Origin: Capitulum mitella
Lineage: Eukaryota > Arthropoda > Thecostraca > Pollicipedomorpha > Pollicipedidae
Direction: 5' to 3'
NCBI GenBank assembly: GCA_030062745.1
Contig: CP099842.1
Coordinates: 22,539,822 to 22,603,821 of the forward strand
Length of the DNA stretch: 64,000 bases
Positions within the stretch are counted from its first letter, which is position 1. The number at the start of each line of letters is the position of its first letter. Made by a program: the position numbers and the translations under genes. The notes under the pieces are model-generated. The model had not been told where the DNA came from. It was given only the letters and a program-made list of their open reading frames with translations, and did no database searches. Of this stretch, positions 1 through 13,021 are shown one piece after another.

Positions 1-299
1 TGACGCAAACAGCGTTTGTTCGGCGCATGCGCTAAACGCCGAAAATTATCACTCACAGGATTCACATAGACTTATGAAGGGTTACCTTCTTGTGCAAAAT
101 GTTTAAAGCAATGGAGACTTCAACGCCTAGAAGGCGTATTCCTGGTCCCAAAAATGTTTCGTGCGCCCTATCTAAAATATTTTAAATATTTTTTTGGTCC
201 TCATTTTTCTTGTTTCCACATTCGCGCGCACGCGTTTTGACCCCTAAGAAGTTGGTTTATTTTTTTCGATCCACCCTACTGTCCAGGTTCCTAGCATCC

Positions 300-1560
300 A
301 GAGGCACTGCTCACGCAAAACCGACACAGCGAACGCCACGTGTCACCGACACCGCCAGCGCGTAAATTTCGCCGCAGCCGGAGATTCCGGACCCTCGAAC
401 GCCGGTGCGCCGGTGCGCCACGCTCGGCGTCAGTTCCGGCGACCTTCCGCGGCGGTCGCCGCCGGGCCTCGCCGGGCCGTCACCTTGTTTACGGCAGCTC
501 GACGCCCCGCCAGGAGGCGGCCATTCCGTCGACGAGCGGTCATCGCGGCGACCACAACAGGCGCCGGCGGCTGATTAAAATCAATACCGGCGCGCCGGGG
601 CCAAACGGGCTGCGTATTTATATTCGGTGGCGGGCGCGGGGTCGCCGCGACGCCGTCGGTCATCCATCCGGAGGGTAATTTCCGCGCGCGCCCGCCGCCG
701 CCAGACGCCGCCAACGGCGTTAATTTCCGGACGGCCGCCGGCGGGGGCCGGCCGTAACCCAAACAGATGCACGGCCGTCAGCACGGCGGCCACACCTAAT
801 GACCGGGCCGACTAGGTCACTGGGGCAGCCGCGGCCGGCGCCTGACCCCGGGCAGAACGCAAACGGTGACGCCGGCCCGCCGCCCACCTGCGACCGGGCA
901 CCCTTATACCGCCTTCAGGAGCTGGACGGCTTCCATTCGTAACACTTCTTTGATTTGTTCAGCGTTCAGCGAAACCCGAAACTCACGAGACCAAAAAGAA
1001 AAAAGGCGTCAAAGACGCTGGGACACAACCAACAATCCATCACTTGAAAACGACCTCGACGAACACTCGCGCAGCCCTCAGACGGCGGCGTCACCAGGCT
1101 GCTCCCGCCCCAGTTCGAGACATCTCCCAGCCGTCGAGCGGCCCGCCCGTCGCGTCTGACACGGCGCGGAGCCGTCGCCGGCCGTCGGCGCAGCGGCCGC
1201 GCGCCGCCGGCGGCCGGCCCGGCCACCGATCTCGCCACCTGACGCCTCGGGCGCGCCTCTGAACGACAGCCGGCAATTGGGAGGCGGCCCGGCGCCGACT
1301 CTGACGCCCGCGGCGGCGCGACGCGGCGACGACACGCGCCCCGCGAGAGCCGCCGCGTCAATACGGACGGCCGGGACGCGGCCGCGGCGGCCGCCACGTC
1401 AGCCGGCCTCGCGTTAAGGGGCGCCGCGGCCAGATGGGGCGGACAGACCGAGCGCCGACTAATGGGTGCTTCACGCTCTCCCGGGTGACGGCCCGGCGCG
1501 CCGCGCGCCGCAGGAGGCCGATTCCAGCCCGCACGCGGCTCTGGGTGTTCGGTGTTTCTT
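300..1560. other. CpG-rich island, no gene recognised
   Basis: A very GC- and CpG-rich stretch with short AT-rich islets such as CTGATTAAAATCAAT near 572 and GTATTTATATTCGG near 612. Reading frames are open on both strands at once (for example about 250 codons on the minus strand from 1721 to 966), but they are Arg/Ala/Pro-rich and hold no recognisable domain, so I treat them as a by-product of composition. The mix of CpG-rich DNA and AT-rich islets recurs across the window and could be a regulatory island; that is inference. Positions 1-299 and 1561-3378 hold no gene I can recognise. Confidence 0.4.
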
Positions 1561-3378
1561 CCAGGCCACCGGCACGTCCCTCCAGGGGCCTGTGCTTCTG
1601 CGAAGCATATTACGCTTGTCGCGTTGTGGAGCGTTGCAGCGAAAACAAACCAGATCTCACAGGATGGGAAGGGTGGGTGGTGCACGACATCCACAGCCCA
1701 TCTATGGTTGCTGAGCCTCACACATTACGGCGTGGAAATGTAGGTTACACAGCAGCATTCCTACAAAATTAACTGAGCTGCAGGCGGCACTGCGCCCCAG
1801 GGCGACGACGCAAGGATTTGTCGCAGCTCGTTTATCAACCAGGCTGTGGTAAAACTATCTCAACGTGACTGTGCTCAGAGACCACGTAGTATTAACCAAT
1901 TCACACAAAAACGAAACCTTTTTCCATCCAAATCACCTCGGCAATCCACGGACAGAGATAACTATTGGAAATCGTGCGTGAATCCCATGCATCAGCCATA
2001 TCACTAATCCCGCGTCTTTTTTCCAACATGCTTCTCGCCTAAACTGCGACTTAAAACGGGATAGCTTCATATTTAAGGATATCGGCCAAAAAGCACTAAG
2101 ACCAGACAACCAATGACACGAATGACGAATAACGCCATTCACCTTTTTACCCGTACGCGTAGTAAGGTAAGCAAATGCATCGACTGCTGATGACAATGGA
2201 AAACAGCTAAAACGCCAACACCGCACAGCGGCTGAAATTCATTAACTGTATACCGATAACTGTAACCAAGCTGGGCAGAACCAAAACATGGGAGACTCAA
2301 ATGACCCCGCGTTGAAAAAGGCAACCATTGAGAGGTCGTATCTGCCATGGGGGCTGAAAGCCCCCTCAGGCACACATACAACATCCTGGGTAGGCCGGTC
2401 CCAATCACATGCTGCTCACTAAATGAAATACAGCAGACATGCACAAGAACGGATACCGGAAGTATATCGTGGCGTCATACACGCTCCCGTACCTCTGGTC
2501 AGGCTGTTCGGTTTCTGTGCTTACTGGTCTTATTTCAGCCAACCTAATATTTGGTTACAACCTTCTTTCACTGAAGCTTTCGCACTGGCTTCTATAGTTA
2601 ACTACGCATGTTTTCTTTGCCAGTTATAACTTAACCAAATAGACGCCTAGTGGGACGCATGACGAGCGAGGCCTACCACGTTGCTGCTTGCACCTTTTCT
2701 TTCCTTTTATGCATTTCGCAGTATAAAAGGTTATTAATCGATCCCTTTCAGTACTTGAGTTCACAGCATTACCAGTTTCAAACCTTCGAAAGCCCCTGAT
2801 ACTGTTCGCTGTCATCAATGCGCTGATCAAAACACGCGAGAAATATGTCTCGCGAGTGACAACATTAATGCCCGTTGACGCCACTCAATGCATCTACGTA
2901 AAATCCAAATAGCTGAGCTGCTTTTAAGTGAGAATTTCACGATTTGGTGTACAGTGGTTACGAAACTACTAGACTCGGCAACCGGCTGTGGCCGGGCCGG
3001 GTTGGACTGCTCAATTTGATTTTTTTCTGCTAACTGAAGTAAGACTCACTTGGCCTCCGGCCTCACTCGTAAACAAACCGGTGCCAGCAACATTTCCCGT
3101 TAGCGACTCCAGGTCAGGGTGGCCATGTCGCTCATCGCCGACCGACCTGCAGCTGCTCTCAGGTCATGGTGATATCATCGCATCGCCGCAAGTGACCCCA
3201 TTCTGGGGTTCAGTTTCCCACCTCAAAAAGCTCGCATGAATTCTGATAAAACCTGCCTCAACACACTGAACCACATACCGCGGTAACAGACAAAGACCGT
3301 GCGACGAATCTGAAAATAACACTATGAAGGGTGGATGAACCAGAGGTGACAGCCCCTTTGTACACGATCTAAATAAAT

Positions 3379-3651
3379 TGATGTCATAACCTTTGCCATT
3401 CATACTATTATCTAATAATGCACCGCTCCGAAGGCGATAAGGAGGAATATCGACCACTGTGACGTCACTATGGCCCGGAGGAGTAGCCACGGTAGTCTGG
3501 TCTGCTCTTTGTCTGGTCTGGTCAGGTGTCTGGTCTGGCCCGTCCGACCAAACCGATATCTGGTCCAGAGGGCTACAGTGACGTCACAACGGTTGATGTT
3601 TCGCCTTATTGCAGGAGGAACCGCGCATTATTCATTTTGTTACATGACACC
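3379..3651. repeat. 273-bp fold-back (MITE-like) element with CRE-like sites
   Basis: The left arm (about 3412-3476) and right arm (3570-3632) are imperfect inverted repeats of each other. Over the inner 43 positions I count 34 matches, and most mismatches are transitions. Each arm holds TGTGACGTCACT, which contains the palindrome TGACGTCA (a CRE/ATF consensus). The inverted similarity fades outwards to TGATGTCATAAC (3379) and GTTACATGACACC (3639). The short centre is filled with GTCTGGT-like direct repeats. No open frame fits it. The shape is that of a non-autonomous fold-back DNA element; the family and target-site duplication could not be assigned. Confidence 0.6.
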
Positions 3652-4269
3652 TCTCCTGGCATGTCTTAAAACATCTCTGAACGGCATCAATTCCATGTTA
3701 AGGGACGTTGTACTTACTCAGCTGAATGGGACATTCACAGAAAACCTACCCTGATCCAGAGGCACTGTCGTTCACCACATCCTGCAGACCCTGCTACTCT
3801 GTCGCCGAGGTAATGCCCAGCACATGACTGATTCGTGACTGAAAATTTCATCAATGAAAAAACGCCTTAAAAATTTCGTCAAGGCCATCCCCTGGCTTTT
3901 TTTTAAGTGCTGACCTCTTGCTTTTAAGAACTGAAAGAAAAGTTCCATTACAGACTTGACGATACCCCTGTGTTGACAGATTTCCTATTCCCTGAAAGTT
4001 TCTCAGTATCAGCCAGACACAATAAATCAAAACGCGGTATTGGTCCCACCGGACCAGCCATGCCTACGTCTGAAACGCAAATTCCCCGGAAAATCACGGA
4101 TTGGTTTCATTCCCAAGGTTCATGCTTTATCTCCATGACAACGGTCAATAGTAATATAAGACACATTGCACCACGTGATTACTACGTCACGGCCAGGCGA
4201 CAAGGCGGAATATCGAGCGGCGCGCTACACGGAAAACCGCTTCAGCCATATAATAAAAACATTGTCCTT

Positions 4270-5020
4270 TTAGCTACTGTTTTATTTCCCAGTGCACACA
4301 GCTTTCTTTTTATGCAATCCCTCATACAGTCTGGCATGCCACACACCTGCTTGTCAAGAATCTCCGCAGAAATTTCCCACCATACCTTCTGGATGTTCCT
4401 CAGAAGTGTCGTTTCGCAGATGGCTGGCTGTCACTATTATATGCTGTCCTGCGCTTCTCTTTAGCTGACAGGCTGTTCCCAGACCACTCACCCAGAACTC
4501 CCACAGCCCAGGAGGCTGGTGGAGTTCGAAAGGAGACTCATCCGGGAACATGACCCGCGTCCAATCCCGAATGGTCCAGTTTAGCCTTGCCTGAACGCAT
4601 TCAAGCCTTCTTTTCTTTTGAGTTTCCGTTAACTTTGGTCGAATTTGGGGTCTGAAGGGCCTGAGATGCGTGTGGAGAGTCCGGCGCAACACCGGATGCC
4701 CCCTGGCGGCCAATTCTGGGCAAACTTCCTGGTTGACTTCTCTACCGTCAGTGCCGACAAGGCAACAACGATTTTCGTCACTGCGCTAATGCTAGTCTCT
4801 CTCTCACCGTCCTCATCTGTTTTCCAGGGAAGTACCATTCTTCCAAGCGGAAAGCCAACGGTTAACTGAGCGCACATGAACACACAGTTCCTTGGCTACC
4901 TGGTACGGTGGCATTCCATCGACTACCGTTCCAACTGCCCTGTGGAGGATCGTCAAATTATGCTCCTTGACCACTCTGAGACACGCTATGCCAGCTGATC
5001 TGGTACTGGCCACCAAGTGA
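4270..5020 (-). pseudogene. degenerate Tc1-like transposase
   Basis: Read on the minus strand, pieces of a Tc1-family (IS630/Tc1/mariner superfamily) cut-and-paste transposase occur in order but in different frames. A helix-turn-helix region with YQVAKELCVHVRSVNRWLSA lies at about 4916-4840. It is followed by a STRKFAQN segment in another frame, then RPFRPQIRPKLTETQKKRR and LNWTIRDWTRVMFPDESPFEL at about 4655-4520. The aspartate in VMFPDESPFEL corresponds to the first catalytic residue of the DDE/D triad. After it the protein runs directly into a tail-like stretch, so the other catalytic acidic residues appear to be deleted. The remnant is roughly 230 codons against about 340 for intact family members. 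It has at least two frameshifts and cannot be active. ACACCCTGTATATCA near 5183 resembles a Tc1-type terminus; I found no matching left end. Confidence 0.85.
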
Positions 5021-5649
5021 CCTCTCCTGTCCAGGCGTCGCCTCGGGTCAGACAGGGGTGTATGTCACGTGACCAACAGGCGCGCGGTGCCGCCCGAGGG
5101 CAGGTTGCGGAACTTCGGGTTGTCGTTTTAACTGAACGGCGACGGGTCTTCTCGCGCGAAACCTAAGACATCAATTTCTTTACACCCTGTATATCACATG
5201 GAGGTCCATAATTCAAATATGTTCTGACAGCCCACACCGAAAAGTATGAATCATATACTCTGCACCTACCCACACCGTCCCCGGAAATCGACGGCAAAAT
5301 CAACCCAAACGCCAGTCAACTAGATCATCTCGCCACAAAGCAACTCGAAATCCCATCAGAACATGCATGCCTATTGGCCATGGCGAAGATAGGTACGACC
5401 GCGCAATCTCTGTTTTGTTTCGCTGAATCCGGGATAACGAGGCTCACTAACAGCATCTGGGAAACAATCATCTCTTTGTATCCGTCTGATCAGGGCAATG
5501 ATGTCCGTTTACGAGCCATGGCTAGACGGTGGCTCATGACCAATGATGACCTCTGGGAGCAGAGATCTTGATGACCCTGCAGCGAAACGGCTGGAACGCT
5601 TTAAACATGTGACTGCACCAAATCTCGGACTGCTTCTCGTGTGGAAGAA

Positions 5650-6370
5650 GAAATCACCCCAGCGACAGCGAGCTACCGCCCAGGCACGCCCGCAGGGACC
5701 TCACGCCTCTCTCGGTTCCTGCCACTGACCCCCAGACGAGACCAGCGCCGCCGGCTGGACGTCGGGCGCGGCCCGCGGGCGGAGCGGTCACGACGTCCGG
5801 CCGGCGTCGACGGCCGTCCGTCAGCGTTGTCAGGCGGCGCACGGCGTCCGGCGCTGCCGATTGATTGTCTCAATCAGAGCGGACGGACGGGGCCGCCCCC
5901 GGGGAGCGGCCGCCGCGCCGGGGCGCCGCCGCCGTCGACGGCAGCCCTCTCGACCCGGACCGGAGCTCCTGGAGCGAAGCCCCGCGGCGCGCTGAGAGTT
6001 CGGCCGCCCTGTCGACAAAAACGTGTCCGACTATCGACCGCCGGACGAACTGGGACAGCTCGGCGGCGGCGGCGGGCTGCTCCACCTCAGGCGGGTGGCG
6101 TCAGCCCGAGGGCAGTCGGCCGGTCTGCCGACGCGGGCCCGTCTGTCGGCAGCCGCCCGCCCCAGTCGTGCCCGCCCCGCCCCCGATGCCTGTAAACGCC
6201 TCCTTCCAATCAGCAGCCACGCGCATAAATGCTGCGCGGAAGCTTTCAACTGCGCCCGCAATCAGTAGGAGAGGAATCGGGCAGACGACGAGGCTTCGGC
6301 GGCGTCGGCACAGCGCGGCAAGAAAAGGCCTCCTGATCCAAACACATCACACCCTGGAGGGACCCTAATA
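5650..6370. other. CpG-rich island with several open frames
   Basis: A GC-rich island following about 600 bases (5021-5649) in which I see no gene. A plus-strand frame (5865-6368, 167 codons) and minus-strand frames (for example 6085-5870) are open simultaneously with high GC at third positions. Neither carries a recognisable domain. The plus frame is Ala/Pro/Arg-rich. A short inverted motif TTGATTG-TCT-CAATCA lies near 5862. I do not call a gene here. From 6371 to 6837 I see nothing. Confidence 0.3.
6206..6260 (+). promoter_or_regulatory. possible core promoter (CCAAT and TATA-like)
   Basis: CCAATCAG at 6206 is followed by CATAAATG at 6224, a TATA-like box, with possible initiator-like TCA sequences 25-40 bases further on. 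The arrangement is at the 3' edge of the CpG island. There is no recognisable coding region downstream, so this rests on motif spacing alone. Confidence 0.2.
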
Positions 6371-6834
6371 TCCTTTCGGCCTACAACCAGGGGAAGGCTG
6401 GGAATATCCCATCATGATCCGTATCAGCAGATTTCACAGTCCACATCAGGAGTTATGTAAGTCGTCACCTACAATTAGCCGCTGCATGCCGAATACTGGG
6501 TACTGTGAGCTCGGGTGAACATGACGTGCGCTTCCAAAACACCTGTAACGTTCCAGATATCCGTGATAAGACATTCGCAAGGTAAAGCTAACATCTACTA
6601 AATTCTGTCATTATCCAGCTGTAATGACTAGCGCACAACAATGTAAAACAACTGGTAAAAACTGGTCATTTCCATCCAGTCTCACACTTTCCGTTGTTCC
6701 AAACCCACTTACATCATGGATAATGAGGTCCAACTTTCCACGAATCCTGTCACTCGCAATCATTGCTGAGAAAAACGGCTGTCATTTTCAGAGGCAATAG
6801 AATTCTGGTAACACTTCACCGGCAAAAAAAATAG

Positions 6835-6837
<3 letters not shown>

Positions 6838-6895
<58 letters not shown>
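6838..6895. repeat. (TA)n microsatellite
   Basis: About 29 uninterrupted TA units. A second, interrupted TA/TG-rich stretch lies at 7427-7500. The bases between and after them, up to about 7840, hold no gene I can recognise. Confidence 0.97.
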
Positions 6896-6898
<3 letters not shown>

Positions 6899-7930
6899 GA
6901 TAAGATAACTGCGCTTATCGATCACACGAACAAGGATAGAACACATCGTATTTTTTAACAGTGCCATTCTACGCCATGTTGGGCCTATTATGCATTTGGC
7001 CACTTCACAAACAAACTCAGTTATTGCAAGTAGACGGGAATAAACGAGAAGAAAGATCACGCTACCATAAGCCCCTCCTCCGTAAATTTAAATGATATTT
7101 GTTTGTGTGTTAAGAGGTGGACGGAGTTTCCGAATGTGCCGCGACTCCAGGAATTTGAGGTCCGAGTTCTCCTTCGCGGTGGCAAGAATTTCAATCGTGA
7201 ACTTTGCGTTGATGTTGACATAATGCATAAATAAAGGACCTCAGGTTGGGTCTATTTGCACTGGTGTAACTGATGCCTTTTTGTATTTCCCTGCTGATGT
7301 TGGTGTCTGTAGTTCCCAGGTTCGCTATCTGACCCACGAGTGCTGTACCATTTTAAATTTTGTAGCTTATTCTTTTATTACTCCTAAATATGGCTTACGG
7401 CTAAAACGTTGTGTTCTTGTTAATATACATATGTATACACGCATATATATATATATATATATACATGTATGTATATATATAGGTATGTATATTCGGTATA
7501 TATTGTTTGCAAACCCAAGTTTTTCCCGGTATAAAGAAGGTTGCCTATTTTCATAATCATGCCCAAAAGCCTGGGAGTCCCTAAAGACCATTTTTGGCTT
7601 TGTTAAATCAATCTTAATCCATTGGCACACGCAATCTGCAACCATCTCTTCCCAAGTGGATAGCTTGTACCTTCAAAACGCGCCGATGATTCTCGAATGA
7701 GATCTCCCTAATCTCATAACCCGGTCCCATACGGTTGTAAACATAATCTGCAGCGAGTAAACAGCCAGTGTCGACAGAACGCCGGCCGCAAAACTTCTGA
7801 CCCACTGGGTTCAGCCTCCTCGCTCTCCCTCTGCCATTCACCCGATGGAATGGAAAGAGCGCCGCAGTTCCCTGCGCCGTCCACCCGGTGGAGAACAAAC
7901 AACAGCTCTCTCCCCCTCTCTCTTCTTCTT

Positions 7931-7942
7931 CTCTCTCTCTCT

Positions 7943-8037
<95 letters not shown>

Positions 8038-8040
8038 CTC
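7931..8040. repeat. (CT)n microsatellite
   Basis: A CT tract of about 110 bases with a few interruptions at its left end (TTCTTTCT) and a GCTC break at its right end. Long Ser/Leu or Arg/Glu dipeptide frames through it on both strands are artefacts of the repeat. Confidence 0.97.
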
Positions 8041-8049
8041 TGCATGGAG

Positions 8050-8850
8050 CAGAGCGGCGCCGCGGGCACCTGGTCAAGGGGCCGAATTTTTACCGTGCCG
8101 CTGCATAACGATCTGCCCAACAACCGCGCCGCCCACGCTAACGACACCCTCACCTTGAACACCAAGGGAAATATGAGACCGCGGCCGGGCCGACTGGGCG
8201 GTCGGCAGGCGCAGAATGAATTCGGCGCTGATCCAGGCGATGCCACGCGGCCGCCGGCCCGTTTGTTCCCGGCTTAGAGAACAAGACAATGAGTTATTCA
8301 CGGCCGTGGCAGCCGACGGAAACTAAAGCGCCGCCAAACAGGCCGCCGGTCGACGCGCTGGTAGCGGAAGAGGGCCACCGCAGCTTTATGGGCCAGCCGC
8401 TGGGATGGAAGTTTCGAGATGACGGTAATTCGAGGCGACCTTACCAGGACCTGACGCTCAGGCGCACGGTCGGAACCCGCAGCCGTCATTACCCCGCCGA
8501 GGGCCCGAGAAGTTTCGCGTCGCTGCGACGGTTACCTGCCGACGCCCACGCTGAGGCGCCGCCCGCCTGTCCTGGATGGTCTGGGTCTGTGCGGCGGAGG
8601 GTGGCTGTCCGGCAGACTGAGTTTGAGAGGCCGCCATCCCCACCAGCGGCGCACGACCCGCGTCGGCGCGAGGCCAGGAGACCGGCACGTCCGCCGCCAT
8701 ACCGCTCCGTCAACACGACGGCGTGATCGCCGCGAGCGGCTGAGGCGGATATCAGAAGCGGTACCGCCCCGTTCGGTCCACCGCAGACGTTCGAACTCTG
8801 CTGTCCATCCGTGGCGATCCCTCCGCATCAGACAGAGATCACGATCAAGG
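8050..8850. other. CpG-rich island with AT islets
   Basis: A GC-rich island containing short AT motifs such as AGAATGAATTCGG (about 8211) and CAGCTTTATGGGCCAGC (about 8381). TTTATGGGCC recurs at 51625 inside another island, and TTTATGG resembles a caudal/AbdB-class homeodomain site. Apart from the candidate exon at 8536-8700 I see no gene. Confidence 0.3.
8536..8700 (-). CDS. candidate first coding exon, unknown protein
   Basis: On the minus strand an ATG (8700-8698, followed by GCGGCGG) opens 55 codons that end exactly at a good 5' splice motif, CAG|GTAACC. The peptide starts MAADVPVSWPRADAG and is Ala/Gln/Arg-rich with no recognised domain. Third positions are GC-rich, but so is the whole island, which weakens that evidence. 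A disordered N-terminus of an unknown protein is possible; chance is also possible. No matching acceptor exon was identified at lower coordinates. Confidence 0.2.
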
Positions 8851-11800
8851 CGTTGCAGGCCTTCGCGCCCTGCAACGTCTCCATGACAACTGGGTGATCG
8901 AATATGTGGCGACTTCTCTCAGTACGTGTAACACTCCCTTGACACTCAGTTCTCCCGTTAGGCCAATTAACGACCTAAATCCTCCACTGATACTACTGAG
9001 GTCCCTTGAAACCACCTTCCGCTCTTCGCCAACTACAGAAAAAGCGGCTTGAGTTCCGAAAGCCAAATCTTCAGTGACCGTCATCCAAACAATGCGACAA
9101 CATAAACTCAGATGCAATATGTGACTCAATAAGTCGTAAACTGTCTCAGGGATGCCCCAAAAAGTCCTCCAATGTCGGCTCTCTCGGCACCGTCCCGCGG
9201 CCAGGCACCGTTGACGTTCGGTGATAATTTCTCCCGGACTGAGGCTAAAACGTTCGCTTAAACATGGCGCACAACAAACGTAATTCTAATGCTGCTAAAA
9301 CAAGGACCGTAACGATAGAAAATCAGATTTTACGCAATTAAGTTACCAACAATGGACATGTGATGCAAAAGCCGTGACCCGTCCACCGTTGCGATGAAAC
9401 ACGGCAATTTTCACAACGCATGACCTGACATGGGACTATACTCAGCGTGGACTTTTGCATATTCAATACAGATTTCAACTCGACTGCACCGCAATAAATC
9501 AATGAGGGAAACACTTGGGGGAGGGGGAGAATGCTACTTTGATCAGAATGCCCGGTAATATGGGTCAACGCCATCATCCGATAATGCACACGTGGTATCG
9601 TCGGTTTGGCCCCATGGCAAGTGTGATGAAATATCATAAGATGACTACAATCACACTCGCGGTAGCTGATTCAATTTCGCGGCATGAGTCTGGCAGACAA
9701 TGATGGTGTGCATAAGGCTTCATTCCACTCTCATCGAGGGACCGGGTCAAGATGGTCCAGCGATATTCACCAGCGTGAAGATGGCCCAGGTGCCTGCAGA
9801 TGCCAGGGTTACAAACGAATTACACGATCCGCCCCTTCGGTGCAACGGCTGATGAGCCCGCAGAGAAGAGACGTATCATTATCACCCAGCCGGCCCATAT
9901 CTGCTTTTGTATGATGGCAGGTTCATCGACAATGTACGTATCGTTCGAGGAACGGTGGAATATCGCATACCAGACATGAGCCAATGCGCCGAAAAGAGTT
10001 ACGATATTCCGCGACAACTCCGCCAGCATTTCAGTGATAGGATCCATGCGATGTCGAACGTTTCCAACGTGCCGCTAATCGAAGAAGTGAAGCACAGGCA
10101 CTCCAGCAGATATGTCGAGAACGTCGTTTTAAAAACAACGACGAATGCCTCAAGCGCGTAAAAAAGGGCAGAGAGGTTGTCGCGTGAGGTCAAGACAAGA
10201 ATGCAAACGTACCACTTTGCGGGAGGCAGCTGGCTAAAGAGCACTCTCGTAGCTTGTCCCACAAAGGGAGATCCTAATCAAGACCAAACACTACAGGTAC
10301 TAGACGACCTGCAGCTGAGGTCAAGAATTCCACGCCCGCTCAACACTGGTGATGCAATGAACATTCCTTCAACAAGCTGTAACGGGTCGGATTCCAGCAA
10401 TATCAATGACTGATGCGATATATAAACTCATCTGCAAACTCCCTCGCCCAAAAGCACACTAATCTCCTACGCAAATTTCAGGAAAATAGGAACACAAAAT
10501 GGTGGTCCCCAAGCCCCATGAAAACAGTTATAGCACAATGCAAGTAGCCCTCTAACGTCGTGCAATTAACTATTACGAGCCAACATAAATATGTGACATC
10601 ACGCAACGAAGATACTTATGACGTGGACAAATAAACAACCACATCTTGCCATTATCAGTACACCAGATCGAATACATTCTCTTAACCAAAGAAAACGAGC
10701 AATCAGTAACTTCATCAAGCGGCACGACAAGAGGTCACAGAAAAAGGACTTATGGAGAATATTTAACCAGTTTCTGGGACCGGATGAAAATGGCTGAACC
10801 AACGCCAAGACGTTGAGTGGCTTCTTATTTGAGAAATTCTGAAATATGATATTGTAAACTTCCCGTGACATTAAGGAAGTCAGAAGTAACTCACGCAATG
10901 TCTAGAAGCTGGAGGGTGATAAAGGCTATTCTTGTCACCCAAACGTCATAACGTATCCCGCTATTACCAGCATAACTCTGGCTGCAAAATATGCTACCGC
11001 GTCTGTTGCCGCCTGAGATACTCAAAACGAAAGGCCCGCCGTACTTACAAGAAATGCGGTGCAGCCTACCCATGGAGTCAAACGTCGACGTCTGCCCGCT
11101 GCTCGTTTCTGCCCGCTACATCGACTCTGCAACCAACATTGCTTTGGGGATATTCCGAGTGAAAAAGAACAAGACGATTGGATGATATCGCAGTTTCCAC
11201 GCGTGAGGTACAAAACGTATGTAGCCGACTGATTATGGACCGATATCTCCCAAGAAACCGTATTTGCAAACAATGAATGGAAATAAGAATCACTTAAAAT
11301 GCTCACCTTTATACCAGTCAAAAAAGAAAAAAAAATCTTCAATTTTTTCAGGATGGTCGTCCGATTAGGATCTAACGCAGCCACGGCCCTTCACTGAAAC
11401 CAGACCTGTCTGAAGGCGAACTTTTTTGTTTATAATTAAACGCATGACCTCGTAATAGTGCCCGCATGAAATCAGAAAACGGTGGGACAAGGAAACGCAT
11501 GTCCTTGATTGATCACAATCATGGACAGGACTGGAAAGGAAACGGGTGCAATTAGCAATGAACAATATGACGATTTGTCCAATTTCCTATGCAACCGACC
11601 TTAAAAATATTTCTGCAGTCTTCGATCGAATGCAAAAGATTCCTAGAATCTCACATGCATCTCACTAGGGCTGGTGCATAATTTAGAGGTCCTTCAACGA
11701 AGGTACGTGACCCGGGGCCACGACAGCAATATCGCCTTTCAGTCAACTCCCAAACCAACACTCTACTCAGCCTTCCGCCATCTGGTCTCGACGTTTGAGA

Positions 11801-13021
11801 CGACATTCATTCCTGTTTCCCCTCCACCGGGCGGAGCCACATCGTCTTCCCTGACAGCACGCGACGGGGCGCAGCCAGCGGAACGATTCCCTCCACCTGG
11901 GGACTTCGGAGCCCGTCAAACTTTTATATCACACCCCGCCCGAGAATTCGGTCAGACCGAAACAAAACAGGCGGCTGAGAAGTCAACTTCATCCCGACAC
12001 AATTTATACGACACCGAGGGCGCGACGGAAAAACAAACCGGATTGCGTGAAGCAAACAATGTTCCGGCTTTGCAATACGGAATGTAGCAGCATTATTGAG
12101 AGATATGTGCATAAGTATGTATATACGTATGTGTATATGTATATATACCCTGTACAATAAATGAGAAATGGAATTTGTTTGCTTCTATGCTTTTTATATA
12201 TGCGTGTCCATTTGTCCGCATTTTTCTCAGCAACGCTCAATGGTTTAATTGCGTCCCAAAAAGGGATATTATCAATGGTCGCCGAACTACCAGTGCCCGA
12301 CTCATTTTGGTCTCATTGTAAAGCTCTTGCGATTTTTCATCTGTTAGGTGTCTTAAATATGAAATTATTTAAACCAAACATCGCACGTAACAGTGACGTC
12401 GTTTTCTGTTACAACAGAGGGGGGGGGGGCGAACAACGCTATTCGCGGTGTTAGGTTCATATTCCCTACGTTGGGCCAACAGGGAATTCAACGCAGGAAA
12501 ACATGCGATATGGCCGCCTTCAGCTGTTCCGGGACAGTTCTAGATATTGTTAAATCGCTCTCAAACATTGCGAGGTTCGTTTTCATGCTCAATCTCACAG
12601 TTTGTGGGGCGGCCCCATAGAGATTCGGAAAGCCGCAAAATAAGGATATATGCACGCATATACTGACAAACTGATTGCAGTGAAAACTGGAATAACCTCC
12701 ATGAGAGGCATAACACATTTCATTTATGTTCAGTGACTTTTGTCATTATCATCTGGCATTCTAAGACAACTTTTTGACATTATCTTTCATTGACATTTAC
12801 TCAATCAATTCGTTCTCAACACAGCGGTCGACAACACACAGGCTTGTGTCCTGCATGTTATGCAAAGTAAAGAACATCCGACAAAATGAATGTTTTTAAA
12901 GAAATGACTACAGTACGAAATGCTGAACGCCTCTAACCACTATTATTGTGGTACTTACTGCTATTATTTGCAGTCGATACGTCGCTTAATTTCTGTTAAT
13001 TAATTAAATTAATCGCTTAAT
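8851..13021. other. intergenic or intronic stretch, no gene recognised
   Basis: Moderate-GC sequence with scattered frames below 140 codons and no recognised protein motif. It contains a ten-G run at 12420-12429 and TA/TG-rich DNA near 12118-12148. Two overlapping small frames near 9820-10410 on both strands looked weakly protein-like, but I could not tie them to any family. Confidence 0.4.

Noticed and set aside
3050..3170. Minus-strand exon ending at GGCCAA|GTGAGTCTTAC
   Set aside because: The donor is reasonable, but the upstream boundary is undefined and an in-frame stop lies just before the best acceptor.
9820..10413. Overlapping frames on both strands that looked like transposase fragments
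   Set aside because: No motif of any transposase family could be located and no inverted ends were found nearby.
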